This document shows positions 6,249 to 15,225 of a stretch of 64,000 nucleotides of DNA, piece after piece; the stretch's first letter is position 1, and each line of letters starts with the position of its first letter. The position numbers and the translations under genes were made by a program. The notes under the pieces were generated by a model. It saw only the letters and a program-made list of their open reading frames with translations. It was not told the origin of the DNA and did no database searches. This DNA comes from Pseudoduganella namucuonensis (GTDB taxonomy: Bacteria; Pseudomonadota; Gammaproteobacteria; Burkholderiales; Burkholderiaceae_D), in NCBI RefSeq assembly GCF_900116645.1, contig NZ_FPBO01000018.1, positions 1-64,000 on the forward strand, written 5' to 3'.

Positions 6249-9188
6249 ATGAGCGAGCGCGTGATGCGCAGGACGGCGGCCGCCCGTTTGATTCCCTGCG
6301 CATGGCTGGCGGCGGCGACGCTGACCGGCGGCGGGGCCATTTTATCGGCGGCGTATGCCCAGGGCGCCGGCCCAAGCACGGCTACAGGGGCGTCCGGTGC
6401 CGCCGCCCCGGCACGCACGGCGATGGCCACGGCAGCCGCCACGCTGGCCGGCGAGCCGGTGCTGTCCAACCGCATCGCCGACGTGGCGGCGCGGCTGGCG
6501 GCGCCGCCGGACGACGCCCGCGCCATGGTGCGCTGGTGGTGGTTCGGCCCGGCCGTTTCCAAGCCCCAGCTCGAACGCGAAATGCTGGCCATGAAGGCCG
6601 GCGGCTTCGGCGGTTTCGAGATTCAACCCGTCTACCCCATGGAACTGGACGACCCGGCGCGCGGCATCCGCAACGTGCCCTACCTGTCGCCGGACTTCCT
6701 GGACGCGGTCACCTTCGTCAACAACAAGGCCCATGAGCAGAATCTGCGCGTGGACATGACCTTGGCCAGCGGTTGGCCCTACGGCGGCCCCAACGTGCCG
6801 GTCACCGAGGCCGCGGGCCGCATCCGCGTGGCCACGGCCGTGGTGCCGCCCGGCGCCGACTCCTACGCCATGCCATCGGTGATGAGCGGAGAGCGGCTGA
6901 TCGCCTCCTTCATCGGCGACGGCAACGACAAGCAATACGACGCGACCCGTCTGCGCCTGCTAGATGGCGCCGAGAATCCCGCCAACGGCGGCGCGCAGCC
7001 GCCAGCGCAGGGCGCCGTTCCGGCCACCGGCGGTGCTGTCGGCCCGGGCATCGCCCGGGTGCCGGCGCGCGCGACGATCGCGGCTTCAACGCAAAATCGC
7101 GTCGTCGTGTTCTATATCGCCAGCCGCACCGGCCAGCAGGTCAAGCGCGCCGCGCTCGGCGCCGAGGGCTTCGTGCTGGACCACCTGAGCCGCAGCGCCA
7201 TCGACCGCCACCTGAACACGGTGGCCGAGCCGCTGTTGAAGGCCTTCGGCGACAAGCCGCCATACGCCGTGTTCTCGGACAGCCTGGAGGTCTACGGCAC
7301 CGACTGGACGGACGACTTCATCGCCGAGTTCAAGCGCCGCCGCGGCTACGACATCAAACCGCACCTGCCCGCGATCTACAGCGGACAGGGCGAGGACGCG
7401 CCGGCGCTGCGCCGCGACTGGGCGCTGACGCAGACGGAGCTCGTCAACGAGCGCTATCTCACGCCGGTCAACGACTGGGCTGCCGCCCGCAACACGCGTT
7501 TCCGTTCGCAGACCTACGGCGAGCCCGCAGTGTCCATGTCCAGCAACCGCCTGGTGCATCTGCCGGAAGGCGAGGGCCCGCAGTTCCGCACCTTCTCGTT
7601 CACGCGCCTGGCCACGTCCGCGGGCCACCTGTACAACCGTCCGGTGATCTCTGCCGAGACCTGGACCTGGCTCAATTCCCCCGCCTTCAGCGCCACGCCG
7701 CTGGACATGAAGGCCGAGGCGGACCGCATGCTGCTGCAGGGCGTGAACCAGTTCGTGGGTCACGGCTGGCCCTACACGCCGCCCGGCACGCAGGAACCCG
7801 GCTACGCCTTCTACGCCGCCGCCGTGTTCAACGACCACCAGCCATGGTGGAGCGTGATGCCGGACGTGAACGCCTATCTGCACCGCACCAGCTACCTGCT
7901 GCGCCAGGGCCGGCCCGCCAACGAGGTGGCGGTGTTCCTGCCGAACGACGATGTCTATGCCGCGCTCACGCCGGGCAAGGTCTCGCTGTCGGCCGAGATG
8001 CACAAGCACGTCACGCCGCGACTGATCGAGCAGGTGCTGGACGCCGGCCACAATCTGGACTACGTGGACGCGGAATCCATCCTCGCATTGGGCCTGCGCC
8101 ATCCCGTGCTGGTGATGCCGCACGTGACGCGCCTGGCGCCGGAAGTGCTGGCCAAGCTGGCCGACTACGTGCGCGGCGGCGGCAAGATCATCGCCGTCGG
8201 CGGCACGCCATCGCTGGCGCCCGGCTATGTGGACGCCAGGCGTGTCTCCGCGCAGGTGGCGGCCGCGTCGCGCGCGCTGTTCACCGGACCGGTGGTGCAG
8301 CTCGTGGCCGACGACGCCGCGGTGGGCGCGGCGGTCGCCAAGGCGCTGCCCGGCGATTTCCGGGTCGCGTCGAACGCATCCGACGTGGGCTTCATTCGCC
8401 GCAAACTGGCGGACGGCGACATCTACTTCATCGCCAACACCAGCAACCGCGAGGTGCGCACCACCGCCACGCTGCGCGCGCCGCGCTCCAACGCGGTGTG
8501 GTGGAATCCGCATGATGGCAAGGCCACGGCGGTTGCCGTGAAACCGTCGCTGGAATTGCGCCTGGCGCCGTACGAGTCCCGCGTGCTGGTGTTGACGGAC
8601 AAGCCGCAAGCCGCCGCGCCGGCGCCCAGGCTGGCCGCGCCCGTGGTGCTGGCGGATCTCGGCCGCGACTGGCGGTTCGCCATCGCCGGGGAGAAACCGG
8701 CGGCGATGCCGGAACTGCGCTCCTGGACCGACGACGCCGCCACCCGCTTTTATTCGGGCGAGGGCGTCTACACCAGGGACGTGAACCTGGACGCCGCCGG
8801 CATCCAGGGCGCCCGCGTGACGCTGGACTTCGGCCAGGGTACGCCGCTGGAATCCACGCCCAAGGTCCCGAGCGGCATGCGCGCGATGCTGGACAGCCCG
8901 GTGCGCGAAGCCGCCGTCGTCTATGTGAACGGTCAACGCGCCGGTTCGGTGTGGCGTCCGCCATACCAGCTGGACGTGACGCCGCTGCTCAAGGCCGGCG
9001 CGAACCGCATCGAGGTGCGTGTGGCCAACCTGGCGCTGAACGGCATGGCCGGCCAGGAGCGTCCCGACTACCGCCTGCTCTCCGCCCGTTACGGACAGCG
9101 CTTCGTGCCGCAGGATACCCATCTGATCGAGCCGCGCCCTTCGGGCATGCTTGGCCCGGTGCGCCTGCTGTCGGAGAAAACCCTATGA
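6249..9188 (+). CDS. GH106 family alpha-L-rhamnosidase, exported
   Basis: A 979-residue secreted glycoside hydrolase. An N-terminal signal peptide (about residues 1-37, ending in AAYAQG) precedes the GH106 catalytic region, recognised from MVRWWWFGPAVSKPQLE, GGFGGFEIQPVYP and the SGWPYGGP segment. The C-terminal part (from about residue 800) is a beta-sandwich ending in a galactose-binding-like fold (VYVNGQRAGSVWRPPYQLDVT). GH106 enzymes release terminal alpha-L-rhamnose from pectic fragments, which fits the operon: freed rhamnose feeds RhaI and RhaD. GAGG precedes ATG 6249. The stop overlaps the next start by 4 bp. Most likely periplasmic or extracellular. Confidence 0.9.
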   Translation: MSERVMRRTAAARLIPCAWLAAATLTGGGAILSAAYAQGAGPSTATGASGAAAPARTAMATAAATLAGEPVLSNRIADVAARLAAPPDDARAMVRWWWFGPAVSKPQLEREMLAMKAGGFGGFEIQPVYPMELDDPARGIRNVPYLSPDFLDAVTFVNNKAHEQNLRVDMTLASGWPYGGPNVPVTEAAGRIRVATAVVPPGADSYAMPSVMSGERLIASFIGDGNDKQYDATRLRLLDGAENPANGGAQPPAQGAVPATGGAVGPGIARVPARATIAASTQNRVVVFYIASRTGQQVKRAALGAEGFVLDHLSRSAIDRHLNTVAEPLLKAFGDKPPYAVFSDSLEVYGTDWTDDFIAEFKRRRGYDIKPHLPAIYSGQGEDAPALRRDWALTQTELVNERYLTPVNDWAAARNTRFRSQTYGEPAVSMSSNRLVHLPEGEGPQFRTFSFTRLATSAGHLYNRPVISAETWTWLNSPAFSATPLDMKAEADRMLLQGVNQFVGHGWPYTPPGTQEPGYAFYAAAVFNDHQPWWSVMPDVNAYLHRTSYLLRQGRPANEVAVFLPNDDVYAALTPGKVSLSAEMHKHVTPRLIEQVLDAGHNLDYVDAESILALGLRHPVLVMPHVTRLAPEVLAKLADYVRGGGKIIAVGGTPSLAPGYVDARRVSAQVAAASRALFTGPVVQLVADDAAVGAAVAKALPGDFRVASNASDVGFIRRKLADGDIYFIANTSNREVRTTATLRAPRSNAVWWNPHDGKATAVAVKPSLELRLAPYESRVLVLTDKPQAAAPAPRLAAPVVLADLGRDWRFAIAGEKPAAMPELRSWTDDAATRFYSGEGVYTRDVNLDAAGIQGARVTLDFGQGTPLESTPKVPSGMRAMLDSPVREAAVVYVNGQRAGSVWRPPYQLDVTPLLKAGANRIEVRVANLALNGMAGQERPDYRLLSARYGQRFVPQDTHLIEPRPSGMLGPVRLLSEKTL

Positions 9189-10633
9189 GGAATACCATGC
9201 ATGCACGTTGGATGCGGGCCGCCGCCGGGGGCTTGCTGGCCCTGGCGATGTCGGTCGCGGGCGCCAAGGACTACAGCGTCGAGGCATACGGCGCCAAGGC
9301 CGACGGCACGACGCTCAACACGAAATCGATCCAGAGCGCCATCGACGCCGCCGCGAAGGATGGCGGGACGGTGGTGTTCAAGCAGGGCACCTACCTGAGC
9401 GGATCGATCTTCGTGAAGAGCGGCGTGACGCTGCGCATCGACAAGGGCGTGACGCTGCTGGGTTCCCAGCGGCTGGAGGACTATCCGGTCCTGCCGACCC
9501 GTATCGCGGGCATAGAAATGCGCTGGCCGGCCGCGCTGGTGAACGTCTACGAGCAGAAAAAGGCCGCGATCGAAGGCGAGGGCACCATCGACGGCGACGG
9601 CAAGGTGTTCTGGGACAGCTATTGGACCCTGCGCAAACAGTACGAGCCGCGCGGCCTGCGCTGGGCCTCGGACTACGACGCCCAGCGTCCGCGCCTGATC
9701 CAGGTGTTCAATTCGTCCGACGTGAAGGTGGGCGGCGGCCTGCTGCTGCGCCGATCCGGCTTCTGGACGCTGCACATCTGCTATTCCATCGACGTCACCA
9801 TCGATGGCGTGGTGATACGCAACAACGAGGGCGGCCTCGGACCGTCCACCGACGGCATCGACATCGATTCATCGAAGCGCATCCTGGTGCAGAACGCGGA
9901 CATCGACGTCAACGACGACGCCCTGTGCATGAAGGCCGGACGCGACTCGGACGGCCAGCGCGTGGCGCGCACCACCGAGGATGTGGTGATCCGCGACTCC
10001 ATCGTGCGCGAGGCGGCCGCCGGCGTCACCTTCGGCAGCGAGACGGCGGGGGGCTTCCGCAACATCGAGGTCTACAACATCACGGTGCTGAAAAAGACGC
10101 CGGTGGGCATCCTGTTCAAGTCCGCCCACACGCGCGGCGGCTTCGGCGAGAACCTGCGCATCCACGACATCACCATGACCGATGTTCCCGTCGTTCTGCG
10201 CGTGACCATGAACTGGAATCCAAGCTACAGCTACGCCGAGATCCCGAAGGACATCAAGGATTATCCGCCGTACTGGAAAGTGCTGGCCACGCCGGTGCCG
10301 AAAGAGAAGGGCATGGCGCGCTTCAAGGACGTGCGGATCTGGAATATCAAGGCCACGGGCGCCACCACCGCTTTCGAGGTGGATGGCTACAAGGAGGCGC
10401 CGCTGGAGCGTTTCAGCCTGAGCAAGCTGGATATCCAGGCGAAGAAGGGCGGCTACATCTACGACTCGAAGGACTGGCAGTTCACCGATGTGAAGCTGGC
10501 GCTCTCGACGCCGGTGGACCTGGAAAACGCCACCTCCGTGCGCGGCCTGCCGGCCGGAACCTCCGTGGTGCGCGCCCGCCAGGCGAAGGAAGATCCCACC
10601 AAGAAGAGTTTCGAGGAACAGGACAAGACCTGA
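9185..10633 (+). CDS. GH28 family polygalacturonase/rhamnogalacturonase-like enzyme
   Basis: A 482-residue right-handed beta-helix hydrolase with an N-terminal signal peptide (to about residue 28). GH28 landmarks are STDGIDIDSS, the catalytic aspartate pair in NDDALCMKAG, and FGSETAGG, which stands where endo-polygalacturonases have GHG and suggests an exo-acting or rhamnogalacturonan-directed enzyme. FKSAHTRGG occupies the RIK region. Two starts are plausible: ATG 9185, overlapping the previous stop (GGAGA seven bases upstream), and ATG 9197 (GAGG six bases upstream); the overlap favours 9185. The in-frame sequence upstream of 9185 belongs to another frame of the rhamnosidase gene. It would remove galacturonate or cut the RG-I backbone. 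Confidence 0.9.
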   Translation: MRNTMHARWMRAAAGGLLALAMSVAGAKDYSVEAYGAKADGTTLNTKSIQSAIDAAAKDGGTVVFKQGTYLSGSIFVKSGVTLRIDKGVTLLGSQRLEDYPVLPTRIAGIEMRWPAALVNVYEQKKAAIEGEGTIDGDGKVFWDSYWTLRKQYEPRGLRWASDYDAQRPRLIQVFNSSDVKVGGGLLLRRSGFWTLHICYSIDVTIDGVVIRNNEGGLGPSTDGIDIDSSKRILVQNADIDVNDDALCMKAGRDSDGQRVARTTEDVVIRDSIVREAAAGVTFGSETAGGFRNIEVYNITVLKKTPVGILFKSAHTRGGFGENLRIHDITMTDVPVVLRVTMNWNPSYSYAEIPKDIKDYPPYWKVLATPVPKEKGMARFKDVRIWNIKATGATTAFEVDGYKEAPLERFSLSKLDIQAKKGGYIYDSKDWQFTDVKLALSTPVDLENATSVRGLPAGTSVVRARQAKEDPTKKSFEEQDKT

Positions 10634-10634
10634 C

Positions 10635-11831
10635 ATGCTGAAAAAATCCCTGATGTTCGCCGCGCTGGCCGGCGCCATGTCCATGGCCAGCGCCCAGCAG
10701 TATCCTTTGCCGACGCCGGCCATGCAGGCCATCGTCGACAAGGACACCGGCCGCCATTTCGGCGACGCGCCCGCCGATGGCGGCCCGCTGGCCACGGACC
10801 TCTCTCCGGCCTTGCGTCACGCCGACATCGACAAGGCGCTGCGCAAGGTGGCGGACTGGCAGCTGGCGCGCACGCTGAAAAACGTCGACCGCATCTGGAC
10901 CTCGGCCGTGCTGTTCACCGGCTTCATGGCGGCCTCCGAAGCCACCGGCGACAACAAGTACCGCGACGCGATGCACGCGATGGGCAAGCAGTTCAACTGG
11001 GAGCTGCGCAGGGAGTATCCGGACGCTGACGACCTGAGCGTGGCGCAGACCTACCTTGAGCTGTATTTCCAGGACCCGTCGCCCGAAAAGATCGCGCCGA
11101 CGCGCAAGCATCTCGATATCCTGATCAACCTGAAGACCATGCGGCCGGGTGACGAGCGCCTGCCCTGGTGGTGGTGCGACGCGCTGTTCATGGGGCCGCC
11201 CGTGTGGCTGAAGATGTACAAGGCGACGGGCGAGCGCAAATACCTGGATTATGTGCACGAGCAGTGGCGCAAGACCTCGGACGCGTTGTACGACAAGCAG
11301 GAGCACCTGTACGCGCGCGATGTGGGCTATATCGGCAAGACCGAGCCGAATGGGAAGAAGATCTTCTGGTCGCGCGGCGAAGGCTGGGTGATGGGCGGCC
11401 TGGCGCGCTCGCTGGACCTGATTCCGGCGGACGATCCGCGGCGGCCGTTCTACATCCAGCAGCTGCGCGAGATGTCGGCGCGCATCGCGTCCTTGCAGGA
11501 CAAGGATGGATTGTGGCACGCCGGCCTGCTGGACCCGGCCACCTACCCGCTGGCGGAGACTTCGGGCGCCTCGCTGTTCGTGTATGGCATGGCGTATGGC
11601 GTGAACCGGGGCCACCTGGACGAGAAGACTTACCGCCCCGTGATCGAACGGGCGTGGGCGGGGCTGCTGCGCAATGTGTACGCGGACGGGCGCCTGGGCG
11701 GCATCCAGCAGACCGGCGCCGAACCGGCGTTCTACCGGCCGGCGTCCAGTTTCAACTATGGTGTGGGCGGCTTCCTTCTGGCGGCCGCCGAATTGAAGAA
11801 GATGACGGCATCGAAGGAGGTGATGAAATGA
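10635..11831 (+). CDS. GH105 unsaturated rhamnogalacturonyl hydrolase
   Basis: A 398-residue exported enzyme of the YteR/RhiN (GH105) family with a short signal peptide ending at about residue 20 (MASAQQ). The alpha/alpha-barrel signature WWWCDALFMGPPVW contains the aspartate expected to act in hydration of the unsaturated uronic acid. Such enzymes remove the 4,5-unsaturated galacturonate left by rhamnogalacturonan lyases, exposing rhamnose for the GH106 enzyme. It begins one base after the GH28 stop, and its TGA overlaps the ATG of rhaM by 4 bp. Its last codons form the ribosome site of rhaM. Confidence 0.92.
   Translation: MLKKSLMFAALAGAMSMASAQQYPLPTPAMQAIVDKDTGRHFGDAPADGGPLATDLSPALRHADIDKALRKVADWQLARTLKNVDRIWTSAVLFTGFMAASEATGDNKYRDAMHAMGKQFNWELRREYPDADDLSVAQTYLELYFQDPSPEKIAPTRKHLDILINLKTMRPGDERLPWWWCDALFMGPPVWLKMYKATGERKYLDYVHEQWRKTSDALYDKQEHLYARDVGYIGKTEPNGKKIFWSRGEGWVMGGLARSLDLIPADDPRRPFYIQQLREMSARIASLQDKDGLWHAGLLDPATYPLAETSGASLFVYGMAYGVNRGHLDEKTYRPVIERAWAGLLRNVYADGRLGGIQQTGAEPAFYRPASSFNYGVGGFLLAAAELKKMTASKEVMK
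11814..11824 (+). promoter_or_regulatory. Very strong ribosome binding site of rhaM
   Basis: AAGGAGGTGAT, an 11-base perfect complement to the usual 16S rRNA 3' end, lies inside the last codons of the GH105 gene, three bases before ATG 11828. It would boost rhaM translation within the polycistronic message. Confidence 0.8.
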
Positions 11832-12142
11832 CAAGCAAGGCGTTCCGCATGAAGCTCAAGCCCGGCACGGTGGAGGAATACAAGCGCCGGCACGACGAAC
11901 TGTGGCCGGACCTGGGCCAGGCCTTGAGCGAGGCGGGCATCTACGACTACTCGATCTTCCTGGACGAGGAAACGCTGCACCTGTTCGCGGTGCTCAAGCT
12001 GTGGCCGGACAACAAGATCGAGGAATTGCCGGCCAAGCCGGTGATGAAGAAGTGGTGGGACTACATGGCGGACCTGATGGAAGTGGAGCCGGGCAACCGT
12101 CCGCGCGAATGGCCGCTGGAGCAGATGTTCCATTTCGCGTGA
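11828..12142 (+). CDS. rhaM: L-rhamnose mutarotase
   Basis: A 104-residue protein of the RhaM/YiiL family, the normal length for this ferredoxin-like fold enzyme. The start MTSKAFRMKLKPGTVEEYKRRHDELWP, with its histidine, and the end KKWWDYMADLM and NRPREWPLEQMFHF are characteristic. It interconverts the anomers of L-rhamnose so that the isomerase receives its preferred form. The ATG overlaps the GH105 stop as ATGA. It is the last gene of the plus-strand rhamnose operon; in rhizobia the mutarotase gene is instead in the transporter operon. Confidence 0.93.
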   Translation: MTSKAFRMKLKPGTVEEYKRRHDELWPDLGQALSEAGIYDYSIFLDEETLHLFAVLKLWPDNKIEELPAKPVMKKWWDYMADLMEVEPGNRPREWPLEQMFHFA

Positions 12143-12156
12143 GCCGGTGGCCGCTG

Positions 12157-13059
12157 TCACTTGCCCGCGCTCAGCAAGCCCCGGCCCCGCAACCATTCCT
12201 CCGCCCGGCGCGGCCATTCGGAGGCCGTGCCCAAGCCATCCTTCATCCCCATCCCATGGCCGCCATGCTCGAACAGATACATCTCGGCCGGCACCTTGGC
12301 CCGGGTCAGCGCCTGGTAGAACAGGATGCTGTTCTCGACCGGCACCGCCTGATCCTCCTGCGTATGGATCAACAGCGTGGGCGGCGTGGCGGCGCTGACT
12401 TGCCTCTCGACCGACATCAGTTGCACCGTCTCCGCCGTGGGCGAGGAACCCAGCAAGGCCTTGCGCGAGCCCGCGTGCACGGCCGGCCCCTCCATGGCGA
12501 TCACGGGATAGAGCAGCATCAGGAAGTCCGGCTTGCCGCTGATGGCGTCCAGCGCGGCGCCGGTGCGGCCGGCGGCGTGGTCGAACAGCGTGCCCGCGCT
12601 GGCCGCCAGGTGTCCGCCGGCCGAGCTGCCCATCACGCCGACGCGCGACGGGTCGACGCCGAACTCCTTGGCGCGCGAGCGCACCATGCGCACGGCGCGC
12701 AGCACGTCCTGCAGCGGTGCCGGATGCCCGAACTCCGCCATGCGGTATTTGAGCACGAAGGTGGTCACGCCCAGGGTGCCGAGCCAGTTGGCGTACTGCG
12801 CGCCTTCACGCTCCGCGGAAAGGCGCACATAGCCCCCACCTGGGCAGATAATCACCGCCGTGCCGTTGGGACGGTCCACGGCGGGGCGGAACACCGTCAG
12901 CGTGGGTTCGCTGACATTGGAAATGCGGCCATCGCTCAGCTGTTCGGCGCCGATGGCGCGGGCGCCGGGAACGCCCTCGGGCCACAGCGGCAGCGCCGGA
13001 TTGGCGAAGGCGAACGCGGTAAGACTGGTCATGATCGTGGCAAGCAGGATTTTCTTCAT
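12157..13059 (-). CDS. Secreted alpha/beta-hydrolase esterase
   Basis: A 300-residue alpha/beta hydrolase with a signal peptide (residues 1-19). The oxyanion region reads CPGGGYVRLS, the nucleophile elbow is GSSAGG near residue 155, and the acid/histidine end is HTQEDQAVPVENS followed by HGGHG. It resembles the acetyl-xylan/BD-FAE type carbohydrate esterases. In this locus a role in removing acetyl groups from pectin or hemicellulose side chains is a reasonable inference. It is convergent with rhaM (14 bp apart) and divergent from the DUF1080 gene with only 12 bp between the two start codons. No good ribosome site precedes ATG 13059, so the exact start is less certain than the product class. 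Confidence 0.8.
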   Translation of the reverse strand: MKKILLATIMTSLTAFAFANPALPLWPEGVPGARAIGAEQLSDGRISNVSEPTLTVFRPAVDRPNGTAVIICPGGGYVRLSAEREGAQYANWLGTLGVTTFVLKYRMAEFGHPAPLQDVLRAVRMVRSRAKEFGVDPSRVGVMGSSAGGHLAASAGTLFDHAAGRTGAALDAISGKPDFLMLLYPVIAMEGPAVHAGSRKALLGSSPTAETVQLMSVERQVSAATPPTLLIHTQEDQAVPVENSILFYQALTRAKVPAEMYLFEHGGHGMGMKDGLGTASEWPRRAEEWLRGRGLLSAGK

Positions 13060-13071
13060 GGAGAGTAGCAG

Positions 13072-13722
13072 ATGATGAATGTGAAGGTTGTTCGTATGGT
13101 ACTAGGTGGCGGGGCTTTGCTGCTAGCGGCGGCGGGCCACGCCTCGGCGGTGGATCTCTTCAATGGCAAGGACTTCAGCGGCTGGGAGCTGCAAACCACG
13201 CCGGCGGCGCCGATGAGCGCCGCGTTCACGGTGCGGCCGGGCGGCGTGATCGCCTCCAGCGGCCAGCCGTCCGGTTTCCTGGCCACGACCGCCAGCTACC
13301 GCAACTACCGGCTGCACGTGGAATGGCGCTGGACCGCCAAGCCGGGCAACGGCGGCGTGCTGCTGCACATCAGCCCGGGGCCGATGGACCGGGTGTGGCC
13401 GGTGAGCCTGCAGGTGCAAACCAAGCATGGCAGCGTGGGCGACATCCTGCCGATGGCGGGCTACGGCTTCGCCGAGCCGCCCACCAGCGCCCCGGGTGCC
13501 CAGCCGGTGATCAAGGCCCGCATGGCGGCGGACAGCGAACTGCCGGCCGGGGAGTGGAACAGCGCCGATATCGTGAGCCGCGACGGGACGGTGGAGGTGA
13601 CGGTGAACGGCGCGGCGCAGAACAAGGTCACGCAGGCGTCCCCGCGGTTCGGACGGATCGGCTTCCAGCTCGAAGGGGCGCCGTACGAGTTGCGCGGGGT
13701 GGCGCTGACGCCGCTGGACTAA
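13072..13722 (+). CDS. DUF1080 (3-keto-disaccharide hydrolase-like) secreted protein
   Basis: A 216-residue exported protein with a signal peptide (to about residue 27) followed by a concanavalin-like jelly roll of the DUF1080 family: VDLFNGKDFSGWEL at the N-terminus, then HVEWRWTAKPGNGGVLLH and the ending FQLEGAPYELRGVALTPL. Some family members cleave 3-keto-glycosides and others appear to bind glycans; which applies here cannot be told. GGAG (13060-13063) precedes ATG 13072. It starts 12 bp from the divergent esterase start, so its promoter must lie within the esterase gene. Confidence 0.75.
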   Translation: MMNVKVVRMVLGGGALLLAAAGHASAVDLFNGKDFSGWELQTTPAAPMSAAFTVRPGGVIASSGQPSGFLATTASYRNYRLHVEWRWTAKPGNGGVLLHISPGPMDRVWPVSLQVQTKHGSVGDILPMAGYGFAEPPTSAPGAQPVIKARMAADSELPAGEWNSADIVSRDGTVEVTVNGAAQNKVTQASPRFGRIGFQLEGAPYELRGVALTPLD

Positions 13723-13748
13723 GCCCGGCGGCCAGGCGCCCGCGGATG

Positions 13749-15098
13749 CTATTTGCGCTTGAGCCACGCTTCCGGCACCGGCACGATGCAAATGTTCATC
13801 GAACGCCCGTCCTCGGACAGCATGGCGGACTGGATCTGGATGCGCGTGCCGTCCGCGTTGAAAGTGGGATGCGGGTGGTCCGCCGCCGTCGTCTTGTGGC
13901 CGGCCGTCAGCGTGATCATCTCGCGCGTGCGGCGGTCGATCAGGTAGACGCTGCGGCTGAAATCATCCCCCACGGCCCAGCGTCCGTCGGACGAGCCGTG
14001 CACGTGCCACAAGCCGCTGCCGGACGGCGTCTGCCCCGCGATGGTCATCTCCCGCGTGCGCAGGTTGACGATGGCCAGGCCGCTCGGCTTCTCGCGCGTG
14101 CCGGTGATGCCCCAGCCCTCTTCCTGGCCGGGGTTCGCGCCGCCCACACCGGTGGCCGCCCCGTCCACGCCCCCACCTCCACCCGGGATGGGGCGGTGGC
14201 CCATGATGGCCATCGCCACCTCGTCCTTGGAAATCACCGCCTCGTGGGTCACCCATTCATACGGCGCCTCAGGATACAGCGGACGCAGGCCGGTGCCGTC
14301 CGCCTTCACGGTCCAGGTGCGTTGCGGCGATTTGCCGCCGGTCTCCCAGCAGAACACGATCTCCCCGGGATTGAACAGGTTGGCCTGGATATGGCCGATC
14401 TGGAACGGCACCGACACCACGTGCCTGATTTCGCCCGTGCGCACGTTCATGCGCGCGATGCCGTTCGGTCCGGCGCCCATCTTGCGCGGGCCGAACGCAG
14501 GCTCGATCTTGGTGCCCGGCGCAAGGTGCTTGCCGGCCTCGCCCGCGCCGACGCGGAAGTAGGCCCATTCCTCGTCCGCGTCCAGCGCCATGTCGCCGCC
14601 GGCGCCCAGTTGCTCCGGGGTGGTGCCGCAGATGCGCTGGTAGGCGTCGGCGGGCTTCATCGTCCCGGCCTTGCTGTCGGCCAGCAGGCGCGCCAGGTCC
14701 ACTTCCACGATTTGCAGACGTCCAGGCGCGCTGTCGTTGCGCATGAAGTAGAGCTTCATCGACTTTTGCGCGAGGTTCAGCATGCCGGTGTAGCCGCCCT
14801 CGGTCACCTGCACTAGGTCGCCCGTTTCCTCGTTGACGGCCATGGCCTCGCCCTTCACCCGGTTCGAGCGGAACACCAGCCACTTGCCGTCCGAGGTCCA
14901 TTGCGGGTGGGTGGGGTAGATCTTGGAATCGCCCTGCGGTTTGCTGGTGAGGAAGGTGAGCATGGTGCCGGTCACCGGGTCTTTGACGACCTTGCGCTCG
15001 GACGGGAAACGCTTGCCTATCTGCGCGTGCGCCGCGGTGCTGAACGCCAGCGCCAGAAGGACCGGCAGCGTGGCTGCCAGGATGGATCGGGATGTCAT
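13749..15098 (-). CDS. Secreted beta-propeller protein, PL22 oligogalacturonide lyase-like
   Basis: A 449-residue exported protein with a signal peptide (ending AAHAQ, about residue 26). The body contains PD40/TolB-like propeller repeats such as THPQWTSDGKWLVFRSNR and a C-terminal HPHPTFNADGTRIQIQS. This pattern, with PVTGTMLTFLTS near the start, matches the oligogalacturonate-lyase (PL22) group in pectin loci. PL22 enzymes split short galacturonides by beta-elimination using a metal held by histidines; classic members are cytoplasmic, whereas this one has an export signal. It could also be a non-catalytic propeller. It is convergent with the DUF1080 gene. Confidence 0.65.
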   Translation of the reverse strand: MTSRSILAATLPVLLALAFSTAAHAQIGKRFPSERKVVKDPVTGTMLTFLTSKPQGDSKIYPTHPQWTSDGKWLVFRSNRVKGEAMAVNEETGDLVQVTEGGYTGMLNLAQKSMKLYFMRNDSAPGRLQIVEVDLARLLADSKAGTMKPADAYQRICGTTPEQLGAGGDMALDADEEWAYFRVGAGEAGKHLAPGTKIEPAFGPRKMGAGPNGIARMNVRTGEIRHVVSVPFQIGHIQANLFNPGEIVFCWETGGKSPQRTWTVKADGTGLRPLYPEAPYEWVTHEAVISKDEVAMAIMGHRPIPGGGGGVDGAATGVGGANPGQEEGWGITGTREKPSGLAIVNLRTREMTIAGQTPSGSGLWHVHGSSDGRWAVGDDFSRSVYLIDRRTREMITLTAGHKTTAADHPHPTFNADGTRIQIQSAMLSEDGRSMNICIVPVPEAWLKRK

Positions 15099-15225
15099 GA
15101 TGGCTGAGGGATGTGAGGTGTAGGGAGTCCGATTGTCATCCGTTTCAAGGGGCTGGACTGCTCATCTTACTGATTCTTTGAAAGCCGGCTGAAGGGCGCG
15201 AAAAGGCATCGCATAAAATGAACCC

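Noticed and set aside
8951..9184. Upstream extension of the GH28 frame inside the GH106 gene
   Set aside because: The extension is Arg/Pro/Ala-rich shadow sequence; the signal peptide begins at ATG 9185 or 9197.
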